The notes beneath the pieces were generated by a model. That model made no database searches, had not been told where the DNA came from, and saw only the letters and a program-made list of their open reading frames with translations. The position numbers and the translations under genes were made by a program. From the NCBI RefSeq assembly GCF_020164745.1, contig NZ_JAIUGV010000007.1, positions 186,001 through 250,000 of the forward strand: a stretch of 64,000 bases of DNA, written 5' to 3'. Source of the DNA: Mesorhizobium sp. ES1-4 (GTDB lineage: Bacteria > Pseudomonadota > Alphaproteobacteria > Rhizobiales > Rhizobiaceae). Shown one piece after another: positions 1 to 9,252 of the stretch; the stretch's first letter is position 1; every line of letters begins with the position of its first letter.

Positions 1-176
1 TTCTGGCCCTGAGCGATCGAGGCCACCGTTTCGGGGTCACGGGCGAACAGCCGCACCGAATGCCCGGCGCGCAGCATGGCCAGCGCCAGCGCCGTGCCCC
101 AGGCGCCGCCGCCGAGCACGGCGACACGCCAGCCGTTTTTGCCGGGGCCTTCGCCCTTCATGGCTCGATCGGTCAT
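1..176 (-). CDS. gpsA: Glycerol-3-phosphate dehydrogenase [NAD(P)+], N-terminal part (cut by window edge)
   Basis: Only the first 58 codons are inside the window. The translation contains [18 protein letters not shown], the N-terminal Rossmann dinucleotide-binding signature typical of GpsA, which reduces dihydroxyacetone phosphate to sn-glycerol-3-phosphate for phospholipid synthesis. The ATG (174-176 read on the minus strand) overlaps the tsaD stop in an ATGA arrangement, so the two genes are translationally coupled. tsaD-gpsA adjacency is common in alphaproteobacteria. The gene continues off the left edge, so the C-terminal substrate-binding half cannot be assessed. Confidence 0.9.
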   Translation of the reverse strand, partial: MTDRAMKGEGPGKNGWRVAVLGGGAWGTALALAMLRAGHSVRLFARDPETVASIAQGQ

Positions 177-1261
177 GCCTTGGCTCCGCGCCGGCCGGAG
201 CCGACCATTGGCGCCGAGACGCTGTCCAGCGGCCAGCGCGAGCGCGGCGCGAAATCGAAGCCGTTCTCTTGTGCCATGCCTTCGCGCAGCCGCTCGATGC
301 CGGCCCAGGCGATCATCGCGGCATTGTCGGTGCACAGTTTCAGCGGCGGCGCGACGAAGGTGAAACCGGCCTCGGCGCACAGAAGCTCCAGTCTCGCCTT
401 GATGGCGCGGTTGGCGGCGACGCCGCCAGCGACGACGAGCGCCGGGTTTTCCGTGCCGGGGAACGTTTCGCGAAAGCGTGCCAGCGCGCGCGAAACGCGG
501 TCGGCGAGCGAATCGGCGACGGCCATCTGGAACGAGGCGCAGATGTCTGCGACATCCTGGTCGCTCAAGGGTTCGATCGCTGTCGCCGCCTGGCGCACGG
601 CCGTCTTCAAGCCGGAAAAGGAAAAGTCGGGCTGCGCCGAGCCCTTCATCGGCCGCGGGAAGGCAAAACGCGAGGCTTCGCCCGATAGCGCCGCCTTCTC
701 GACATTGGGGCCGCCAGGATAGGGCAGGCCGAGCATCTTGGCGGTCTTGTCGAAGGCTTCGCCGAGCGCGTCGTCGATGGTGGTTGCCCAGCGCTGATAG
801 TCGCCGACGCCGCGCACGGCGACGATCTGCGTGTGGCCGCCGGAGACCAGCAGCAAGAGATAGGGGAATGCGAGACCCTCGGTCAGCCGCGCCGTCAAGG
901 CGTGGCCTTCGAGATGGTTGACGGCGATCAGCGGCTTGCCGGCCGCGGCCGCGATGGCCTTGGCCGTCATCAGGCCGACGATCAGCCCGCCGACGAGGCC
1001 CGGCCCGGCGGTGGCGGCGATCGCATCGATATCGGCCAGGGCCACGCCCGAATCGGCGAGCGCCGCCTCGACGATTCCGTCCAGCGCCTCGACATGGGCG
1101 CGCGCGGCGATCTCCGGCACGACGCCGCCGAACGCGGCATGCTCCTCAATCTGGGAAAGCACGACGTTGGACAGGATTTTCGGCGCGGCATCGCCCTCCA
1201 GCGCCACGACGCTGGCGGCGGTCTCGTCGCAACTCGTCTCAATGCCCAGAACGCGGATCAA
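173..1261 (-). CDS. tsaD: tRNA N6-adenosine threonylcarbamoyltransferase TsaD
   Basis: This 362-residue protein is full length for the TsaD/Kae1/Gcp family, which transfers the threonylcarbamoyl group from threonylcarbamoyl-AMP to A37 of ANN-decoding tRNAs in the cytoplasm. It begins with [10 protein letters not shown] (residues 6-15). The metal-binding HxxxH is seen as NHLEGH with His116 and His120, and the ASKHA nucleotide-binding motif [12 protein letters not shown] follows near residue 137. A second glycine-rich motif, [13 protein letters not shown], lies in the C-terminal half. It is divergent from hemC, with about 100 bp between the two starts, and is coupled to gpsA downstream. Confidence 0.96.
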   Translation of the reverse strand: MIRVLGIETSCDETAASVVALEGDAAPKILSNVVLSQIEEHAAFGGVVPEIAARAHVEALDGIVEAALADSGVALADIDAIAATAGPGLVGGLIVGLMTAKAIAAAAGKPLIAVNHLEGHALTARLTEGLAFPYLLLLVSGGHTQIVAVRGVGDYQRWATTIDDALGEAFDKTAKMLGLPYPGGPNVEKAALSGEASRFAFPRPMKGSAQPDFSFSGLKTAVRQAATAIEPLSDQDVADICASFQMAVADSLADRVSRALARFRETFPGTENPALVVAGGVAANRAIKARLELLCAEAGFTFVAPPLKLCTDNAAMIAWAGIERLREGMAQENGFDFAPRSRWPLDSVSAPMVGSGRRGAKA

Positions 1262-1359
1262 TTCGTCGCCATCTCCAGAGATTGTATGTCAAGGCGTTCC
1301 TCGCTAGGAGAGTGCCCGGAAACGCAAAGCCAGCCGGGGGTTATCACGGACCGCGCGCC

Positions 1360-2286
1360 ATGCAAACAACCTTGAAAATCGGAACACGCGGCAGCCCGCT
1401 GGCATTGGCGCAGGCGCATGAAACACAGACGCGGCTGATGGCCGCGCACGGCATGCCGGCGGCGGCGTTCGAGGTGGTTGTCATCTCGACCAGCGGCGAT
1501 CGTATCCAGGACCGGCCGCTGTCGGAAGCCGGCGGCAAGGGCCTGTTCACGAAGGAAATCGAGGAGGCACTGCTCGACGGGCGCATCGACATCGCTGTGC
1601 ATTCGTCGAAGGACATGCCGACGCAACTGCCTGACGGCCTGGAACTGTCCGCCTTCCTGCCGCGCGAGGACGCGCGCGACGCCTTTGTCGGCAGGGCGGC
1701 AAGGACGATCGCGGAATTGCCCAAAGGGGCGAAAGTCGGTTCCTCGTCGCTGCGGCGGCAGGCGCTGATCCGCCGCATGCGGCCGGATCTCGACGTGGTG
1801 ATGTTCCGCGGCAATGTGCAGACGCGGCTGCGCAAGCTCGACGAAGGGGTCGCCGCCGGCACCATCCTGGCCTGCGCCGGACTGAAGCGGCTGGGCCTCG
1901 ACCATCTCATCACCGACCTGATGCCGCTCGACATCTTCCCACCGGCGCCGGGCCAGGGTGCGATCGGCATCGAGACCCGTATCGGCGACCGTCGTGTCGA
2001 GAAGATGCTGGTGGCGATCCACGATGTGGCGACCGGGCAGGCGCTCGCCTGCGAGCGCGCCTTCCTGGCGGCGCTCGACGGCTCCTGCCGCACGCCGATC
2101 GCCGGGCATGCCGTGATCGAGGGCGGAAAGCTTTCTTTCGCCGGCCTGCTCATCTCGCCCGACGGCACGCAGTCGCATACGGTCGCGCTGCATGGACCGG
2201 CACAGGATGCCGCCCGCATCGGCGACGAAGCGGCGCGGACGGTGCGGACCAAGGCCGGCGAAAAGTTCTTCGACGGCTGGGCCTGA
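1360..2286 (+). CDS. hemC: Hydroxymethylbilane synthase (porphobilinogen deaminase)
   Basis: The enzyme polymerises four porphobilinogens into hydroxymethylbilane in heme/siroheme synthesis. The ATG at 1360 starts the conserved [14 protein letters not shown]; an in-frame start at 1282 would add 26 residues unlike the family and is rejected. Visible hallmarks are the catalytic Asp85 in HSSKDMPT, the Arg-rich substrate loop GSSSLRRQA (about 127-135), [11 protein letters not shown] near residue 205, and Cys243 in GSCRTPIAG, which carries the dipyrromethane cofactor. Its length of 308 residues is normal. hemD follows after two bases, so the pair is one operon. Confidence 0.96.
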   Translation: MQTTLKIGTRGSPLALAQAHETQTRLMAAHGMPAAAFEVVVISTSGDRIQDRPLSEAGGKGLFTKEIEEALLDGRIDIAVHSSKDMPTQLPDGLELSAFLPREDARDAFVGRAARTIAELPKGAKVGSSSLRRQALIRRMRPDLDVVMFRGNVQTRLRKLDEGVAAGTILACAGLKRLGLDHLITDLMPLDIFPPAPGQGAIGIETRIGDRRVEKMLVAIHDVATGQALACERAFLAALDGSCRTPIAGHAVIEGGKLSFAGLLISPDGTQSHTVALHGPAQDAARIGDEAARTVRTKAGEKFFDGWA

Positions 2287-2288
2287 CG

Positions 2289-3005
2289 GTGCTCCGCGTC
2301 CTGGTCACCAGACCGGAGCCGGGTGCGTCGCGCACGGCGCGAAAGCTGGAGGCGATGGGTTTTGAGCCTCTTCTCCTGCCCTTGACCGAGACGATGGCAT
2401 TGCCGGTCGACGCCACGGCGGTCCCCGACGACGTGGCAGCCATTGCCGTCACCAGCGCCAATGCCGTGCGCCATGCCCCTGGAGACCTGGTAGCGGTGCT
2501 TTCCCATCTGCCTTGCCATGCCGTTGGCAAGAGGACCGCGGAGGCCGCGCGCCAAGCCGGCTTTCTCTCGGTCAGCGAGGGGCTTGGCGATGCCGAGGCG
2601 CTTGCCGACGACATGGCCGTCGCGTTTTCCGGTAAAACGATCGCCTATCTCTGTGGGCGCGTGCGGTTTGCGGCCTTCGAACAGAAGCTGAAGGCAGCGC
2701 ATGTCCAGGTGCATGCCGCCGAGACCTATGACACCCTTGCGGCGCGCTATTCCGACGAAGCGATCCTTTCGCTGATATCGGGCAAATCCGTCGATGCGGT
2801 GCTGCTCTATTCGGCCAAGGCGGCTGCTGCGATGCAGGCCCTGGCCAGACGGCCCCCCCTGCAAGCCGCCTTTGAAAAGACGCGGGTTTTTGCCCTTTCC
2901 GCGCGCATTGCCGCCGCCCTCGGCGACAGCGCCGGCCACGCAATGGGCATTGCCGCACGACCTGACGAGGAGGCGCTGCTGGCACTTTTGCGGGCACGGC
3001 CCTGA
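2289..3005 (+). CDS. hemD: Uroporphyrinogen-III synthase
   Basis: This 238-residue HemD-type protein starts with GTG two bases after the hemC stop. HemD cyclises hydroxymethylbilane with inversion of ring D. The family is poorly conserved; the recognisable parts are the N-terminal VLVTRPEPGASRTARKLEAMG, the AVTSANAVRH segment near residue 55, and the second-domain stretch DAVLLYSAKAAAAM. Position directly behind hemC supports the call. Expression most likely comes from the hemC promoter. Confidence 0.88.
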   Translation: MLRVLVTRPEPGASRTARKLEAMGFEPLLLPLTETMALPVDATAVPDDVAAIAVTSANAVRHAPGDLVAVLSHLPCHAVGKRTAEAARQAGFLSVSEGLGDAEALADDMAVAFSGKTIAYLCGRVRFAAFEQKLKAAHVQVHAAETYDTLAARYSDEAILSLISGKSVDAVLLYSAKAAAAMQALARRPPLQAAFEKTRVFALSARIAAALGDSAGHAMGIAARPDEEALLALLRARP

Positions 3006-3116
3006 CCCGCGTCATCACACCGCCCCTTTTCACCGCTTGGTGATGTGCTAGACCCTTTTTAGAACCATCACGCGCCGCCGGGCGTTGAGACGAAGCGAAT
3101 TTTGCGGAGCCCATGC

Positions 3117-4619
3117 ATGGTCAAGACGCCGAAGATGCGACACTCGAAAAGCCGCCGCGAGCCGGTGACGATCGATCTCGATCCGGGTGCGGTCTCACGC
3201 ATCGTCGACGAAGATGCGGCCAAGGATGCGGCACAGACCGACGAGGCGAAGGCCGAGGAAGCCGCGAACGCCTCGCAGCCGGAGGCTCCGGAAGAGCCGG
3301 TGCATGCCGACCAGGCCGATCTCGAACCCTGGGAGCATGGCGATGCCGCCGCGGGGCAGGCCGGTGCGGATTCGCCAGCGCATGCCGGGACCAAGGCCGC
3401 CGAGCCGGAAATGCCTTATCCCGGTTCGGATACACCTGCCGAACACGCCACGGCTTCCGACTACAGCTTCGAGGACGCGAGCACGAAGACCGGCGGGACC
3501 AAAGCGGCCGCCGGGAACACCGGCGCAACGAGCGAACCGATGCCAGAACAGCCGAAGCGCGGCGGCCTCAACAGCATCGCCGCCGGCATTATCGGTGGCG
3601 TCATCGCGCTGGTCGGCGCCGGCGGCCTGCAATTTGCCGGCCTGCTCGGCGCGCCAGGTTCCGCTCCCGGCGCCTCGCTGGACGGCGTCAATGGCGAGAT
3701 CGCCTCGCTGAAGAGCGAAATCTCGGACCTGAAGGAAGCCGGCGTCGGCAACAACGCCTCGGCCAAGGTCGATAACAACGCCTTGGCCAAGATCGATGGC
3801 CTGTCGTCGGCGCTCGACCAGGTCAAGAGCGATGTCGCGGCGCTGAAATCGGCGGTCGAACAGGGCGGCGCGGGCGACAATGCCGGGCTTGCCGCGCTTG
3901 GCGACAAGGTCAAGCAGATCGAAACCACGGTCGCTGCCCTCGGCAAGGCCAGCAATACGGCACCGGTCGATCTTGGGCCGATCAACGAAAAACTGGCCGG
4001 CCTCGATGCGCTCGTCAAGTCCACGGACGAGGCGACGAAGGCGCAGGAGGGCCGGCTCGCGGCGCTGGAGCAGTCGGTGTCTCAGCTTTCGGGCAAGGTC
4101 GATGCACAGGCGTCGCAGCCGAAGATCGCGCTTGCCATCGCGGCTTCGGCGCTGAAGGCCGCGCTCGACCGTGGCGCGCCGTTTTCGGCCGAACTCGATA
4201 CGCTGGCCGCGATTTCGCCTGATGCGCCGCAACTCGCGACCTTGCGGCCCTATGCCGAAAAGGGCGTTCCGACCCGCACCGAGATCGCTTCGCAGATGGA
4301 TGCAGCCGCCAGTGCCATGGTCGCCGCGGCCACGCCGGTCGACCAGAATGCGGGCTTCCTGCAGAACCTGATGTCGAGCGCCGAATCGCTGGTCAAGGTC
4401 CGGCCGATCGGTGCCGTCGAAGGCGCCGGCGCGCCGGAAACCGTGGCGCGCATGGAGGTCGCGGTCAATCAGGGCGACTACGCCAAGGCGCTCAGCGAAT
4501 ATGACACGCTGCCGGAAGCCGCCAAGGCCGCGGGCGCCGACTTTGCCGGCAAACTGAAAGCGCGCATCGAGGTCGAAACCCAGGCCGACGCGCTGATCTC
4601 CAGCGCGATGAAGGCATGA
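3117..4619 (+). CDS. Mic60/mitofilin-like inner-membrane protein (COG4223 type)
   Basis: A 500-residue protein with an acidic, Ala/Glu-rich N-terminal region (about 30-145), one transmembrane segment (IAAGIIGGVIALVGAGG, about residues 158-180), a long central coiled-coil region rich in leucine and alanine heptads (about 190-345), and a C-terminal helical domain ending in repeated VARMEVAVNQGDYAKAL-like helices. This layout is that of alphaproteobacterial mitofilin homologues, which lie beside hem genes and are proposed to shape inner membranes. I chose ATG 3117, behind GGAG at 3106-3109, over a TTG at 3102. hemY follows 10 bases downstream. The membrane-shaping role is inference from the family. 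Confidence 0.75.
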   Translation: MVKTPKMRHSKSRREPVTIDLDPGAVSRIVDEDAAKDAAQTDEAKAEEAANASQPEAPEEPVHADQADLEPWEHGDAAAGQAGADSPAHAGTKAAEPEMPYPGSDTPAEHATASDYSFEDASTKTGGTKAAAGNTGATSEPMPEQPKRGGLNSIAAGIIGGVIALVGAGGLQFAGLLGAPGSAPGASLDGVNGEIASLKSEISDLKEAGVGNNASAKVDNNALAKIDGLSSALDQVKSDVAALKSAVEQGGAGDNAGLAALGDKVKQIETTVAALGKASNTAPVDLGPINEKLAGLDALVKSTDEATKAQEGRLAALEQSVSQLSGKVDAQASQPKIALAIAASALKAALDRGAPFSAELDTLAAISPDAPQLATLRPYAEKGVPTRTEIASQMDAAASAMVAAATPVDQNAGFLQNLMSSAESLVKVRPIGAVEGAGAPETVARMEVAVNQGDYAKALSEYDTLPEAAKAAGADFAGKLKARIEVETQADALISSAMKA

Positions 4620-4629
4620 GGGCAACACG

Positions 4630-6222
4630 ATGATCCGCCTGCTCGCCTTCCTCATCGTCGTCTTCGCGCTCGGACTGGGCTTTGCCTGGCTGGCCGACAG
4701 GCCTGGCGACATGGTCGTCACCTTCAACGGCTACCAATACCAGGTCAGCCTGATGGTGGCGGCGGTGGCCGTCGTTGCCGTCGTCGCCGGGGTGATGATC
4801 ATCTGGTGGCTCATCAAGTCGCTGTGGAACAGCCCCTACACCATCTCGCGCTATTTCCGCGTGCGCCGCCGCGACCGTGGCTACCAGGCGCTGTCGACCG
4901 GCATGATCGCCGCCGGCGCCGGCGACGGCGCGCTGGCCCGCAAGAAAACCAAGGAAGCGGCCAAGCTGATCCGCTCCGACCAGGAGCCGCTGATCCATCT
5001 GCTCGAGGCGCAGGCGTCGCTGCTCGAAGGCGATCATGAAGGCGCGCGGCAGAAATTCGAGAGCATGCTCGACGACCCGGAAATGCGGCTGCTTGGCCTG
5101 CGCGGGCTTTACCTGGAAGCTGAGCGGCTGGGCGACCGCAACGCCGCTCGGCATTATGCCGGCCGTGCCGCCGCGGTGGCGCCGCAACTGGCCTGGGCGG
5201 CCGAATCGACGCTGGAGGAGTTGACCGCGCGCGGCGACTGGGACGGCGCGCTGAAACTGGTCGATGCGCAGAAGTCGACGCGGCAAATCGAACGCGACGC
5301 CGCCAACCGCCGCCGGGCGGTGCTGTTGACCGCCAAGGCGCAGTCGCTCGCCGACAGCGATCCCGCGGCTGCCAGGACAGCGGCGATAGAGGCCAACAGG
5401 CTGCAGCCGGATTTCGCTCCCGCCGCCGTTGCCGCCGCCGCGGCGCTGTTCAAGCAGAACGACGTGCGCAAGGGCTCGAAGATCCTCGAGGCAGCGTGGA
5501 GGGCCGAGCCGCATCCCGAGATTGCCGAGCTCTACACCCATGCACGGTCGGGCGACGCCGTGCTTGACCGGCTCAACCGGGCAAAAAAGCTGCAGGAGAT
5601 GAAGAAGAACCACGCCGAATCGTCGATGACGGTGGCGCGTGCCGCGCTCGACGCGCAGGACTTTTCGACTGCGCGCCGCGAAGCCGAAGCCGCGATCCGC
5701 ATGGACCGCCGCGAGGGCGCCTATCTGCTCCTGGCCGACATCGAGGAAGCCGAGACCGGCGACCAGGGCAAGGTGCGGCAGCTGCTGTCCAAGGCGGTGC
5801 GCGCGCCGCGCGATCCGGCCTGGGTCGCCGACGGCGTCATCTCCGAGCGCTGGGCGCCGGTATCGCCGGTCACCGGCCGGCTCGATGCCTTCGAATGGCG
5901 CGCGCCGATGGAGCGGCTTGGCCAGCTGATCGACAGCCGGGACGAGCCGGATAGCCCGGTGGTGGCCATCGCGGCGCCGGACAGGCCGGAAAAGCCGGTC
6001 GACGTGATCGATCATGCCGCTCCGGGCGACGAGACGACAGGCAAGGACGCCGAAGCCGGCGAGGATCACGTCACCCCGGTCACGGCCGCCGCCTTTGCGG
6101 CGGTGCAAGCCGATGCCGAGGCCGTCGAACCGGCGGAAGAACTGGCGCGCCTGCCGGATGATCCCGGGGTCGATCCGGGAGACGAGGCGGAAAAGTCGCC
6201 ACGCCGGTTCCGGCTGTTTTGA
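4630..6222 (+). CDS. hemY: HemY-like TPR membrane protein
   Basis: The 530-residue product has two N-terminal membrane segments (about residues 3-22 and 38-64, the second ending in IIWWLIKSLW) followed by HemY_N-type sequence and alpha-helical TPR-like repeats. This is the HemY of proteobacterial heme operons, not the protoporphyrinogen oxidase of Gram-positive bacteria that shares the name. Its exact biochemical role is unsettled. The C-terminal 100 residues are acidic, Asp/Glu/Pro-rich and probably disordered. It sits 10 bases behind the Mic60-like gene, and both proteins would share the inner membrane. Confidence 0.85.
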   Translation: MIRLLAFLIVVFALGLGFAWLADRPGDMVVTFNGYQYQVSLMVAAVAVVAVVAGVMIIWWLIKSLWNSPYTISRYFRVRRRDRGYQALSTGMIAAGAGDGALARKKTKEAAKLIRSDQEPLIHLLEAQASLLEGDHEGARQKFESMLDDPEMRLLGLRGLYLEAERLGDRNAARHYAGRAAAVAPQLAWAAESTLEELTARGDWDGALKLVDAQKSTRQIERDAANRRRAVLLTAKAQSLADSDPAAARTAAIEANRLQPDFAPAAVAAAAALFKQNDVRKGSKILEAAWRAEPHPEIAELYTHARSGDAVLDRLNRAKKLQEMKKNHAESSMTVARAALDAQDFSTARREAEAAIRMDRREGAYLLLADIEEAETGDQGKVRQLLSKAVRAPRDPAWVADGVISERWAPVSPVTGRLDAFEWRAPMERLGQLIDSRDEPDSPVVAIAAPDRPEKPVDVIDHAAPGDETTGKDAEAGEDHVTPVTAAAFAAVQADAEAVEPAEELARLPDDPGVDPGDEAEKSPRRFRLF

Positions 6223-6275
6223 TTTTGGCCATCGGGTGATTTGACTTGGCCCCCGGGCCGTTTGGGAATGGATTG

Positions 6276-6755
6276 ATGTTCGAGCGCGTATTGTCGTTTC
6301 TCAGGGATTTGCCGGCCGGCTCCGGCAGCCGTGCCAGCGCGGACGATCCGCGCGTCGCGGCTTCGGCGCTGCTCTACCATGTGATGAACGCCGACGGCGT
6401 GCGCCAGGACGTCGAATGGGAGCGCTTCAAGGCGGTGCTGGCGCGGAGCTATTCGATCGGTGGCGCCGAAGTCGAAGCGCTCGCCGCCGCCGGTGAGCGG
6501 GCCGACAACGAGGCGATCGATCTCTATGCCTTCACCAGCGTGCTCAAGCGCCATCTCGACGCGGAGGGGCGCAAGGCCTTCATCGGCCTGATGTGGGAGA
6601 TCGTCTATGCCGATGGCGAGTTGCATGAGCTCGAGGACAATACGGTGTGGCGCGTTGCCGAACTGATCGGCGTCGAACGCCACGACCGGGTCAAAGCGCG
6701 CCGCCAGGCCGCGGCGCATGCGCCCGGCGCGCGCGGGACGTCAAGCGACGAATAG
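6276..6755 (+). CDS. TerB-like helical protein
   Basis: The 159-residue product is predicted all-helical with TerB/DjlA-type sequence: AASALLYHVMNADGVRQDVEW (written here in part) near residues 26-45 and WEIVYADGELHELEDNTV near 108-125, the duplicated acidic Asp-Gly turns of the TerB fold. The family is associated with tellurite resistance and membrane stress, but this stand-alone form has no assigned function. ATG 6276 is preferred over an upstream TTG at 6246. It follows hemY by about 50 bases and precedes the amidotransferase by 18, so it may belong to the same transcript. Confidence 0.75.
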   Translation: MFERVLSFLRDLPAGSGSRASADDPRVAASALLYHVMNADGVRQDVEWERFKAVLARSYSIGGAEVEALAAAGERADNEAIDLYAFTSVLKRHLDAEGRKAFIGLMWEIVYADGELHELEDNTVWRVAELIGVERHDRVKARRQAAAHAPGARGTSSDE

Positions 6756-6773
6756 ACGGGATCTCGCTCAACG

Positions 6774-7490
6774 ATGCCGCGCGGAACGAGTTCGAAGCCA
6801 AAAATCCTGATCGTGCTGCACCAGGAGAATTCGAGCCCCGGACGCGTCGGCCACATGCTGCTGGAAGAAGGCTTCGATCTCGACATCCGCCGTCCGCCGC
6901 TCGGCGACGCCCTGCCGGAAACGCTGGATGGTCATGCCGGCGCGGTGGTGTTCGGCGGGCCGATGAGCGCCAATGACGAGGACGAGTTCGTCCGCCGCGA
7001 AACCAACTGGCTGGAAGTCCCGCTCAGGGAAAACCGGCCGCTGCTCGGCATCTGCCTGGGCGCGCAGATGCTGGTCAGCCATCTCGGCGGCAAGGTCGAG
7101 GGCCACGGCGAAGGACTGGTCGAGATCGGCTGGTATCCGCTGAAGGCGACCGAAGCCGGCAGGAAACTGATGCACTGGCCCGAAATGGTCTACCAGTTCC
7201 ATCGCGAAGGCTTTTCGCTGCCGAGCGACGCGACGCTGCTGGCCACGAACGGGACTTATCCCAACCAAGCCTTCCGCTATGGCGACAATGCCTGGGGCAT
7301 CCAGTTCCATGGCGAACTGACCCGGGTGATGATGCAGCGCTGGGTGGTGCGCGGCGCGCACCGCTTCGAGCTGCCCGGCGCCCAGCCCGGCCGCGATCAT
7401 CTCGGCGGCCGGCTGATATGGGACATCCATCTGAAGCGCTGGCTGGACGAGTTCTTGCGCATGATTTTTGGCGGGCCGGTGGCGCGGTAG
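6774..7490 (+). CDS. Class I glutamine amidotransferase-like protein
   Basis: A 238-residue stand-alone GATase1 domain of the GMP-synthase-like type (COG0518). The nucleophile elbow is LLGICLGAQML near residue 85-95 with its Cys; the oxyanion segment VVFGGPMSAND precedes it, and the catalytic His/Glu pair falls in AWGIQFHGELT near residue 176-186. Such proteins hydrolyse glutamine or a gamma-glutamyl compound; the physiological substrate is unknown. PuuD-type gamma-glutamyl hydrolases are distantly related, but this gene is not next to the polyamine genes of the window. The next gene is convergent. Confidence 0.85.
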   Translation: MPRGTSSKPKILIVLHQENSSPGRVGHMLLEEGFDLDIRRPPLGDALPETLDGHAGAVVFGGPMSANDEDEFVRRETNWLEVPLRENRPLLGICLGAQMLVSHLGGKVEGHGEGLVEIGWYPLKATEAGRKLMHWPEMVYQFHREGFSLPSDATLLATNGTYPNQAFRYGDNAWGIQFHGELTRVMMQRWVVRGAHRFELPGAQPGRDHLGGRLIWDIHLKRWLDEFLRMIFGGPVAR

Positions 7491-7550
7491 GGTCAGAGCC
7501 AATGTTCTCAACGGGCCATCTGGCCGGGTTCCGACCGCGGGCTTACGGCG

Positions 7551-7781
7551 CTACTCCGAAAAGGTCACGCTCACGCCGCGCTGCCGGAAATAAGCCTGCA
7601 TCAACTTGCGGCCCGAGCGGTTGTTCTGCGCCAACTTGGTGGGATCGAACACGGCCTGTTTCATTCCCGCACGTGTCAGTGCAGCCTTGAGCGTCGCGAT
7701 ATGGGCGTCGATGTCGGCATTGTCCGCCCGGAGTGACGCATAGATGCTTTCGGTCGCCTCGGCCACGGTCGGTTCGCTCAC
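7551..7781 (-). CDS. Small conserved protein of unknown function
   Basis: A 76-residue ORF with GTG start at 7781, preceded on its own strand by an AAAGGAC Shine-Dalgarno. I do not recognise a characterised domain. The sequence is helical at the N-terminus (ADNADIDAHIATLKAALTRA) and basic at the C-terminus (NNRSGRKLMQAYFRQRG). It is convergent with the amidotransferase, and the MFS gene upstream reads in the same direction. The clear ribosome site and protein-like composition argue that it is real. Confidence 0.6.
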   Translation of the reverse strand: MSEPTVAEATESIYASLRADNADIDAHIATLKAALTRAGMKQAVFDPTKLAQNNRSGRKLMQAYFRQRGVSVTFSE

Positions 7782-7854
7782 GGGTCTCGTCCTTTGGTTG
7801 GTTGGGCGGGCGGCTTAGCACAGATTCGCGGCGCCGCCGATACCGATAAGATCG

Positions 7855-9093
7855 TCAGTTTCGCCCGTTGAGGTGGCGAACCCTGCGCAACTGCGGGAAC
7901 AGCCAGGCCCACAGGCCGGCAACCGCGACGGCGCCGATGCCGCCGATCACCACCGCCGGAACCGTGCCGATCAGCGCCGCCATTGTGCCGGCGCGGAATT
8001 CGCCAAACTCGTTGGAGGCGCCGACGAAGACCTGGTTCACGGCGTTGACACGGCCGCGCACGTCGTCGGGCGTCCAAAGCTGTATCAGCGTCTCCCTGAT
8101 GTAGACGCTGAACATGTCGGTGGCGCCGAGGAAGACCAGCGCGACGATGGACAGCCAGGTAAGGGTCGACAGGCCGAACAGCACAGTGAAGGCGCCGAAG
8201 GCCGCGACGAAGCCCAGCATGATCTTGCCGGCATGATCGCGTATCGGATGGCCGGCCAGCCAGATGGCAACGCAGATGGCGCCGATCCCCGGTGCCGAGC
8301 GCAGCAGGCCGAGGCCCCATGGGCCGAGTTCCAGAATGTCGCGCGCATAGACCGGCAGCAGTGCCGAGGCACCCGACAGAAGCACGGCAAAGAGGTCGAG
8401 CGAGATGGCGCCGAGCACGATCTTCTCGCTCCAGATGTAGCGGAAGCCGGCAAACAGCGTTTCCATTGTCGGCTTGTCCGTGGCGGTCTGCTGCGCGGGC
8501 TTGGGAATGGTGAAGATGAGCAAGGCGGCGGCGAGCATCAGGACTGCCGCCGTGGCATAGGCGACTTCCGCCGACACGCCATAGAGCAGGCCGCCCGCGA
8601 CCGGGCCGACGATCGTCGCCGTCTGCCAGGCCGACGAGTTCCAGGCGATGGCGTTGGCGAAATCCCGCTGCGGTACGAGATTGGCGAACAGGGAAGACGA
8701 AGCCGGCCCATAAAATGCGCGGGCAATGCCGAACATGACCAGCACGGCGAAGATGGGCAGCGGGCTGGTAAGGCCGCGCAAGGCCAGGAACAGCAGAGCC
8801 AGCGCGCAAGCCCCCTCGACCAATGTCGCCAGGGTCATGATCAGCCGGCGGCCAAAGCGGTCGGCGACGACGCCCGTAACCAGCACCAGAAGCAGTGATG
8901 GCAGGAACTGGACGATGCCGACGATGCCGAGGTCGAACGGATCGCGCGTCAGGTCATAGACCTGCCAGCCGACGGCGACGGACACGATCATGGTCGCGAA
9001 GGTGGTGAGAAAACGCGCCGTCCAGTAGCTGAGGAAGGCTTTGTGCCGGAAAGCCGCGTAGCGCTGCTCCGGCGAAGTCTGTTCTGGTATCAT
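7855..9093 (-). CDS. MFS transporter, EntS-like
   Basis: The 412-residue integral membrane protein has about 12 hydrophobic segments. Loop 2-3 carries the MFS motif A as GVVADRFGRRLIMTL near residue 75. Overall similarity is to the MFS_3/EntS (enterobactin exporter) group, but the cargo cannot be read from sequence and no siderophore synthesis gene is in the window. The start ATG at 9093 gives MIPEQTSPEQRYAAFRH, a normal cytoplasmic N-terminus. It stands alone between convergent or same-strand neighbours. Confidence 0.85.
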   Translation of the reverse strand: MIPEQTSPEQRYAAFRHKAFLSYWTARFLTTFATMIVSVAVGWQVYDLTRDPFDLGIVGIVQFLPSLLLVLVTGVVADRFGRRLIMTLATLVEGACALALLFLALRGLTSPLPIFAVLVMFGIARAFYGPASSSLFANLVPQRDFANAIAWNSSAWQTATIVGPVAGGLLYGVSAEVAYATAAVLMLAAALLIFTIPKPAQQTATDKPTMETLFAGFRYIWSEKIVLGAISLDLFAVLLSGASALLPVYARDILELGPWGLGLLRSAPGIGAICVAIWLAGHPIRDHAGKIMLGFVAAFGAFTVLFGLSTLTWLSIVALVFLGATDMFSVYIRETLIQLWTPDDVRGRVNAVNQVFVGASNEFGEFRAGTMAALIGTVPAVVIGGIGAVAVAGLWAWLFPQLRRVRHLNGRN

Positions 9094-9252
9094 GGAACAT
9101 GGCCCCGTTGCGACGACATCGACTGGCGGGGCACTTCCCGGATAGGCGCTGGTCCGACCGATGGAACTTGGCGAAGTTCGGCGCGGATATGCTTTAAAAT
9201 CAGGCCTGGATCAAGGGACTTTCGATCGGCACCGTCGGATCGCACGCGCAAG

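Noticed and set aside
4492..6108. 538-codon minus-strand frame opposite hemY
   Set aside because: Arg/His/Gly-rich shadow, no motif.
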